NCBI GenBank assembly: GCA_028716765.1
Contig: JAQUPC010000083.1
Span: 1-9,498, forward strand
Direction: 5' to 3'
Length of the DNA stretch: 9,498 bases
Origin: Alphaproteobacteria bacterium
Lineage (GTDB): Bacteria; Pseudomonadota; Alphaproteobacteria; UBA9219
The notes under the pieces were generated by a model. The model was not told where the DNA came from, ran no database searches, and saw nothing but the letters and a program-made list of their open reading frames with translations. The stretch's first letter is position 1, and each line of letters begins with the position of its first letter. The position numbers were made by a program, and so were the translations under genes. This document shows positions 5,752 to 9,498 of the stretch, piece after piece.

Positions 5752-6894
5752 ATGTCACCCCTTCGGTCTGATGTAGAAAAAGCCAACGGGCTTGTTGCCG
5801 CCGGGCGCGTCGTTATCAAGATCGGTTCCGCTCTCCTTGTGGATGCCGCGCGCAACGAGATCCACCGCGTATGGCTTGAGAGCTTGATCGAAGACGTGGC
5901 CGCCTGCCGGAAGCGGGGGCAAGAAGTCATTATTGTTTCGTCCGGTTCCGTTGCTCTGGGACGGAGGGTACTTAATCTCCACGCCAGCCACCTCAAACTG
6001 GAAGAAACGCAAGCCGCCGCCGCCTGCGGCCAAATCCGCCTCGCCCATACCTATCAGGAGGCTTTGGCCACGAAAGGCTTGAATGTCGCCCAGATCTTGC
6101 TGACGCCGCACGATACGGAGGAACGGCAGTCTTATCTCAACGTCCGCGCGACGCTGCGAAGTTTGCTAAGCCTCGGCATCATTCCCATCATTAACGAAAA
6201 CGATACAGTGACGACCCCGGCCCATCGTTACGGCGACAATGACCGTCTGGCCGCGCGCGTCGCCACGATGATCGAAGCCGATTGCCTTGTCCTGCTGTCC
6301 GACATCGACGGCCTTTATACCGCCGATCCTCACATCGACCCTTCAGCCCAATTTATCCCGGAAGTGCACAGCCTGACCTCGGACGTCTTCGGCATGGCTG
6401 GCGATGCCCGTTCAGAGTTTGGCAGCGGCGGCATGCGCACGAAGATCGAAGCCGCGCGCATCGCCATGAACGGGGGATGCGCCATGGTCATCGCGCTCGG
6501 CAGCAACCTGCGGCCCCTTCATGCCATCGAAAAAAACAAGCGTTGCACATGGTTCTTGCCGGAATGCTCGCCGGTTGCGGCGCGGAAAACATGGATTGCC
6601 GGGAGCCTGAATGCGCGCGGCACCCTGAAAATCGACGACGGCGCAGCGCGCGCCTTGCGAAAAGGAAGCAGCCTTCTCGCCGTTGGCGTGAAGGCGGTTG
6701 CCGGAGAGTTCGGCCGGGGCGATGCGGTTACCGTTCTTGCGCTTGACGGAACGGAGCTTGCCAGAGGGCTGGTTGCCTACAGCAACATCGAAGCGAAGAA
6801 AATCATGGGACAGCACAGCAACAAAATCGAATCCATTCTCGGTTACAGCGGACGGGAGGAAATCATCCATCGCGATGATTTGGCATTACTATGA
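5752..6894 (+). CDS. proB: Glutamate 5-kinase (gamma-glutamyl kinase) with PUA domain
   Basis: Catalyses the first step of proline synthesis, ATP-dependent phosphorylation of L-glutamate to glutamyl 5-phosphate. The 380 residues match the usual two-domain form. The amino-acid kinase domain (about 17-255) shows [13 protein letters not shown] (19-31), [11 protein letters not shown] (62-72), INENDTV (147-153), [13 protein letters not shown] (159-171), [13 protein letters not shown] (181-193) and [12 protein letters not shown] (224-235). The C-terminal PUA domain (about 280-370) begins near WIAGSL and includes GSSLLAVGV and [14 protein letters not shown]. The start at ATG 5752 leaves 18 residues before the first beta strand, which is normal, and no other in-frame start is close. 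The enzyme is normally feedback-inhibited by proline, and the conserved kinase core suggests the same here. The stop overlaps proA by four bases (ATGA), so the two are translationally coupled, as fits a pair that channels a labile intermediate. Confidence 0.97.
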   Translation: MSPLRSDVEKANGLVAAGRVVIKIGSALLVDAARNEIHRVWLESLIEDVAACRKRGQEVIIVSSGSVALGRRVLNLHASHLKLEETQAAAACGQIRLAHTYQEALATKGLNVAQILLTPHDTEERQSYLNVRATLRSLLSLGIIPIINENDTVTTPAHRYGDNDRLAARVATMIEADCLVLLSDIDGLYTADPHIDPSAQFIPEVHSLTSDVFGMAGDARSEFGSGGMRTKIEAARIAMNGGCAMVIALGSNLRPLHAIEKNKRCTWFLPECSPVAARKTWIAGSLNARGTLKIDDGAARALRKGSSLLAVGVKAVAGEFGRGDAVTVLALDGTELARGLVAYSNIEAKKIMGQHSNKIESILGYSGREEIIHRDDLALL

Positions 6895-8135
6895 CTCTGG
6901 AAAATCTCGGCAAGGCTGCCAAGGAAGCCTCGCGCGTTTTGAAAAGCGCGCCGACAAAGATGAAAAACAACGCGCTTGAAGAGGCTGCGCGGCTTTTTCG
7001 TGAGCATCAGGACGAAATCCTGGCCGCGAACAAGCAAGACGTTGAAAAGGCCGAAGCGCAACATTTAACCGCAGCCCAGATTGACAGGCTGAAGCTTGAT
7101 AAGGCGCGGGTCGAAGCGATGGCAGCTGCTTTTGAGCTTATCGCCAGGCTTGACGATCCCGTGGGCAAGATCATCAAGGAATGGACGGTTCCGAGCGGCC
7201 TGCGTATCGCGCGCGTCCGCGTTCCCTTAGGCGTTATTGGCGTCATTTACGAAAGCCGCCCCAACGTCACGGCGGATGCAGCGGCCTTGTGCATGAAATC
7301 CGGCAACGCTTGCATCCTGCGCCCCGGTTCGGAAAGCTTTGCAAGCTCGCGAGCTATCGCTGCCATCTTTCAAAAAGCGCTGAAGGCCGTGGGATTGCCG
7401 GAACATGCCGCGCAGATGATCCCAACGCCGGATCGCGAGGTAGTGGGGGAATTGCTGCGGCTCGACCGGTATGTCGATGTCATCGTGCCGCGTGGCGGAA
7501 AATCACTCGTTGCGCGTGTCCGCGAGGAAAGCAAAGTGCCGGTTTTGGCGCATCTGGACGGGAACTGCCATGTGTATGTCGACGGCGCCGCCGATCTGGA
7601 CATGGCGAAAAAGATCGTTCTGAACGCCAAAATGCGCCGCACCGGCATATGCGGCGCGGCCGAGACATTGCTTGTCGATCAGGCCTGCGCGGGCACGCAT
7701 CTGAAACCGCTTGTGCAAATGCTGCTGGAAGCGGGATGCGAAGTGCACGGCGACACCGTGACGCGCGCGACCGATCCACGGGTCAAAACGGCGAATGAGT
7801 CCGACTGGTCGACGGAATATCTGGACGCGATTATCGCCGTCAAGATTGTGCAAGGAGTGAGCGACGCCATCGAACATATCGAGCGCTACGGCTCGCATCA
7901 TACCGACAGCATCGTGACAAACGATCCCGTTGCCGCCAAAGAATTTCTGGATCGTGTGGACAGCGCAATCGTAATGCATAACGCTTCCACGCAATTTGCC
8001 GACGGCGGCGAATTCGGCATGGGCGCTGAAATCGGCATCGCGACAGGCCGCCTGCACGCGCGCGGGCCTGTGGGACTGGAAGAACTGACAACCTACAAAA
8101 ACATCGTTTACGGCAACGGCCAAATCAGAAAGTAA
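6891..8135 (+). CDS. proA: Glutamate-5-semialdehyde dehydrogenase (gamma-glutamyl phosphate reductase)
   Basis: Reduces glutamyl 5-phosphate with NADPH to glutamate 5-semialdehyde, which cyclises to pyrroline-5-carboxylate. The 414-aa length is standard. It belongs to the aldehyde dehydrogenase superfamily. Visible landmarks are [20 protein letters not shown] (112-131), [14 protein letters not shown] (136-149), [11 protein letters not shown] (198-208), [11 protein letters not shown] (221-231), [19 protein letters not shown] (245-263) with the catalytic Cys254, [10 protein letters not shown] (336-345), [19 protein letters not shown] (375-393) and the terminal YGNGQIR. The start ATG 6891 overlaps the proB stop by four bases. 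Nothing appears truncated or altered at the active site. The context proB-proA-proC confirms the role. Confidence 0.97.
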   Translation: MTLENLGKAAKEASRVLKSAPTKMKNNALEEAARLFREHQDEILAANKQDVEKAEAQHLTAAQIDRLKLDKARVEAMAAAFELIARLDDPVGKIIKEWTVPSGLRIARVRVPLGVIGVIYESRPNVTADAAALCMKSGNACILRPGSESFASSRAIAAIFQKALKAVGLPEHAAQMIPTPDREVVGELLRLDRYVDVIVPRGGKSLVARVREESKVPVLAHLDGNCHVYVDGAADLDMAKKIVLNAKMRRTGICGAAETLLVDQACAGTHLKPLVQMLLEAGCEVHGDTVTRATDPRVKTANESDWSTEYLDAIIAVKIVQGVSDAIEHIERYGSHHTDSIVTNDPVAAKEFLDRVDSAIVMHNASTQFADGGEFGMGAEIGIATGRLHARGPVGLEELTTYKNIVYGNGQIRK

Positions 8136-8141
8136 CGGAGC

Positions 8142-8939
8142 ATGACAGAACTGCTTTTTGTCGGATGCGGGAAGATGGGCAGCGCCCTCTTACGAGGCGT
8201 TGCGCCCAAGGTCGACAAGATCGTCGTCGTCAAACCAACGCCTTTTGCGGAAGGTGCGAACTCCTTTCCCAACGTGTCGCGGGTTCCTGCGCCGGAACAA
8301 ATTGATCCGTCTTTTCATCCGGACGCCGTTATTCTGGCCGTCAAGCCGCAGGATATGGCGGCGGTATTGCCGAAATACGCGCGTTTTGCCTCCAGCGTTT
8401 TTCTGTCCATCGCGGCCGGAAAGACGCTTCATGCGCTTGCCGGGTTCTTGCAAAATGGAGAAACGGCCATCGTGCGGTCTATGCCCAATCTTCCCGCCAG
8501 CATCGGTTTGGGCATGCATGTTGCCATCGCGAACGCAGCAACAACCCGGCCGCAACGTAATCTCTGCGACGAGATTTTGCGCGCCTCGGGCGATGTGCTG
8601 TGGATCGAAGACGAGGCGTTGATCGATCCCGTAACCGCCTTGTCCGGATGCGGCCCGGCTTATGTTTTTGCCCTTGTCGAGACCATGGCGGAAGCCGGAG
8701 AAAAACTCGGCTTGCCACCCGAACTGGCCGGGCACCTCGCACGAAAAACGGTTATCGGGAGCGGCGCGCTTCTCGGGCAAACGGCGGAAAGCGCCGCCGA
8801 TTTACGGCGCGCGGTGGCAAGCCGCGGCGGAAGCACGGCGGCGGCGTTGGAACATTTGCTGGGCAATGACGGCCTTCCAAGCCTCATGTTGCGCGCCATG
8901 GAAGCCGCGGCAAAGCGCGCGAAAGAGCTGTCGGCATAA
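8142..8939 (+). CDS. proC: Pyrroline-5-carboxylate reductase
   Basis: Catalyses the last step, NAD(P)H-dependent reduction of pyrroline-5-carboxylate to L-proline. The 265-aa length is normal. The N-terminal Rossmann domain (about 1-155) shows LLFVGCGKMGSALLRG (4-19), VILAVKPQDM (63-72), and SIAAGKT followed by VRSMPNLPASIGLGM (111-125). The helical dimerisation domain carries LSGCGPAYVFALVE (167-180), KLGLP (188-192) and AVASRGGSTAAALEHL (224-239). Three family positions differ from the commonest form: MPNTPA is MPNLPA, SGSGPAY is SGCGPAY, and VTSPGGTT is VASRGGST. The substrate-binding loop retains a Ser/Thr after GG, so activity is likely. The start is fixed by the Rossmann motif. The only nearby Shine-Dalgarno-like GGAG (8137-8140) is one base from the ATG, so translation probably depends on coupling to proA, whose stop is six bases upstream. 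Confidence 0.95.
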   Translation: MTELLFVGCGKMGSALLRGVAPKVDKIVVVKPTPFAEGANSFPNVSRVPAPEQIDPSFHPDAVILAVKPQDMAAVLPKYARFASSVFLSIAAGKTLHALAGFLQNGETAIVRSMPNLPASIGLGMHVAIANAATTRPQRNLCDEILRASGDVLWIEDEALIDPVTALSGCGPAYVFALVETMAEAGEKLGLPPELAGHLARKTVIGSGALLGQTAESAADLRRAVASRGGSTAAALEHLLGNDGLPSLMLRAMEAAAKRAKELSA

Positions 8940-8969
8940 CCGGATCAGCATCCTAGGCCGGCTCAGGTT

Positions 8970-9302
8970 TCAGCCCCGGATTTTCATCCTTAAGGATGCC
9001 ATAACGGAAGGCAGTTCTTTCATATCGTCCGACGCCATGCCCCAGAAGAACACATCAACATCCGCGCGAATGCCGTTCGCCCAGAAAGGATCGGTTTTGA
9101 TCTTTTCCAGAACATCGTCCTTGCTCTCCGCATCCACCACCCAGAGGCCGCCAACAGGCGACACACCGGGCGCTTCGCGTAACGAGCCCGCCAACAGTAC
9201 GAACGAGCGGTTCTTCTCGATCCACGCCAGATGCGCATCCATATAAGTTTCCCTGGCATCCTGCATGTTTGGCTTGTCGTGAAGGCGAACGATGTGAAGC
9301 AT
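8970..9302 (-). CDS. YciI-like (YCII superfamily) protein, 110 aa
   Basis: A small cytoplasmic alpha/beta protein of the YCII fold. Diagnostic pieces are MLHIVRLHDKP at the N-terminus, the helix containing the conserved His (DAHLAWIEKN, 22-31), VLLAGSLRE (35-43), GGLWVVDAESKDDV (51-64), and KTDPFWANGI (69-78) leading to a final strand. This is the usual order: beta strand, His helix, Gly turn, strand, helix, and 'DPF...G' before the last strand. Family members are small, and the biochemical role of most is unknown. I start at 9302, not at an ATG 27 bases upstream, because AGGAGA lies eight bases before 9302 and the fold begins with MLHIVRL. It is convergent with proC (30-base gap) and is probably not part of the proline pathway. 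A minus-strand promoter candidate lies just upstream. Confidence 0.88.
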   Translation of the reverse strand: MLHIVRLHDKPNMQDARETYMDAHLAWIEKNRSFVLLAGSLREAPGVSPVGGLWVVDAESKDDVLEKIKTDPFWANGIRADVDVFFWGMASDDMKELPSVMASLRMKIRG

Positions 9303-9332
9303 AGCTTGGTCTCCTGGATCATCGCGCAAGAA

Positions 9333-9360
9333 AGCGTAAAGTTAATTGGGAAGATGTCAA
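9333..9360 (-). promoter_or_regulatory. Candidate promoter of the YciI-like gene
   Basis: On the minus strand a perfect -35 TTGACA (plus-strand 9355-9360) is followed 16 bases later by a weak -10, TACGCT (9333-9338). The start codon is about 30 bases downstream. A strong -35 with a poor -10 is common in alphaproteobacterial promoters. The site lies in the non-coding gap between the edge gene and the YciI-like gene. Confidence 0.45.
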
Positions 9361-9401
9361 CTTTCAGGGAATCCCCCAAAACGTTCTTTCTTTCGTGGTA
9401 A

Positions 9402-9498
9402 CTACATGGACAGAGTCTTTCCCTCGCGCAAGCGAACAAAGCCTTCTCCAAATACGTCCTTGAACGTTCTTTCCGCCCGCCAACCTGTGCAGTGCATG
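9402..9498 (-). CDS. 3' end of a probable metallo-beta-lactamase-fold protein (partial)
   Basis: The frame entering from the right edge on the minus strand encodes about 31 final residues, beginning MHCTGWRAERTF, then GEGFVRLREGKTLSM, and stops at TAG (plus-strand 9402-9404). A histidine in an 'HCTG' motif about 30 residues from the end, followed by a helix, 'FG..FV' and 'G..L', is the C-terminal signature of metallo-beta-lactamase-fold hydrolases of the dihydropterin-ribofuranosyl-aminobenzene phosphate synthase-like group. There the His is a metal ligand. The start lies outside the window. The fragment is short, so the family call is tentative, though the composition is protein-like. If real, it ends about 100 bases upstream of the YciI-like gene in the same direction. 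Confidence 0.5.
   Translation of the reverse strand, partial: MHCTGWRAERTFKDVFGEGFVRLREGKTLSM

Noticed and set aside
8940..8969. Bidirectional terminator between proC and the YciI-like gene
   Set aside because: The CCTAGGCCGGCTCAGG segment is only an imperfect palindrome and has no T-tract on either strand.
9020..9451. 143-codon minus-strand frame overlapping the YciI-like gene
   Set aside because: It is out of frame with the clear YCII-fold protein, Trp/Arg/Cys-rich, and crosses the candidate promoter.

Overview
The window reads as a chromosomal segment of an alphaproteobacterium. The proline-biosynthesis proteins and the small-residue-rich XRE regulator have the look of that class, the genes are tightly packed with ATGA-type overlaps and good AGGAG-type ribosome binding sites, and GC is moderate to high except in the AT-rich first 210 bases. 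The exact lineage cannot be fixed from the sequence. No tRNA, rRNA, CRISPR array, transposase or integrase is visible.

Region 1 (1-2296) looks accessory. An AT-rich leader carries a candidate promoter whose -10 box lies inside an 8-bp inverted repeat. It is followed by two small unrecognised genes (57 and 108 aa) and a 227-aa XRE-type regulator. The regulator has a C-terminal half that resembles the effector domain found in TrmB-like regulators. A hairpin-plus-T terminator closes this group. The next intergenic stretch holds three related dyads built on GGCGAT/ATCGCC, a likely operator array, ahead of two more unrecognised genes (138 and 68 aa) that overlap by 29 bases.

Region 2 (2384-5614) holds a 576-aa protein made almost entirely of about twelve 38-residue helical-hairpin repeats. 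After a 42-base gap comes a complete prolyl-tRNA synthetase of the archaeal/eukaryotic type (ProS type 3), not the bacterial type usual in this class. Its C-terminal domain keeps the terminal Tyr but appears to have lost the zinc cysteines.

Region 3 (5752-8939) is the complete glutamate-to-proline pathway as one unit: proB (glutamate 5-kinase with PUA domain), proA (glutamyl phosphate reductase; 4-base overlap with proB) and proC (pyrroline-5-carboxylate reductase; 6-base gap). The window therefore places proline synthesis directly beside an enzyme that charges proline onto tRNA.

Region 4 (8970-9498) is on the minus strand and converges on proC. It contains a YciI-like protein with its own candidate TTGACA promoter and, at the window edge, what looks like the last ~31 residues of a metallo-beta-lactamase-fold protein.

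The points that most deserve a second look are the repeat protein, its linkage to an atypical ProRS and proBAC, and the operator array next to the XRE/TrmB-like regulator. All functional links among these are inference from gene order.
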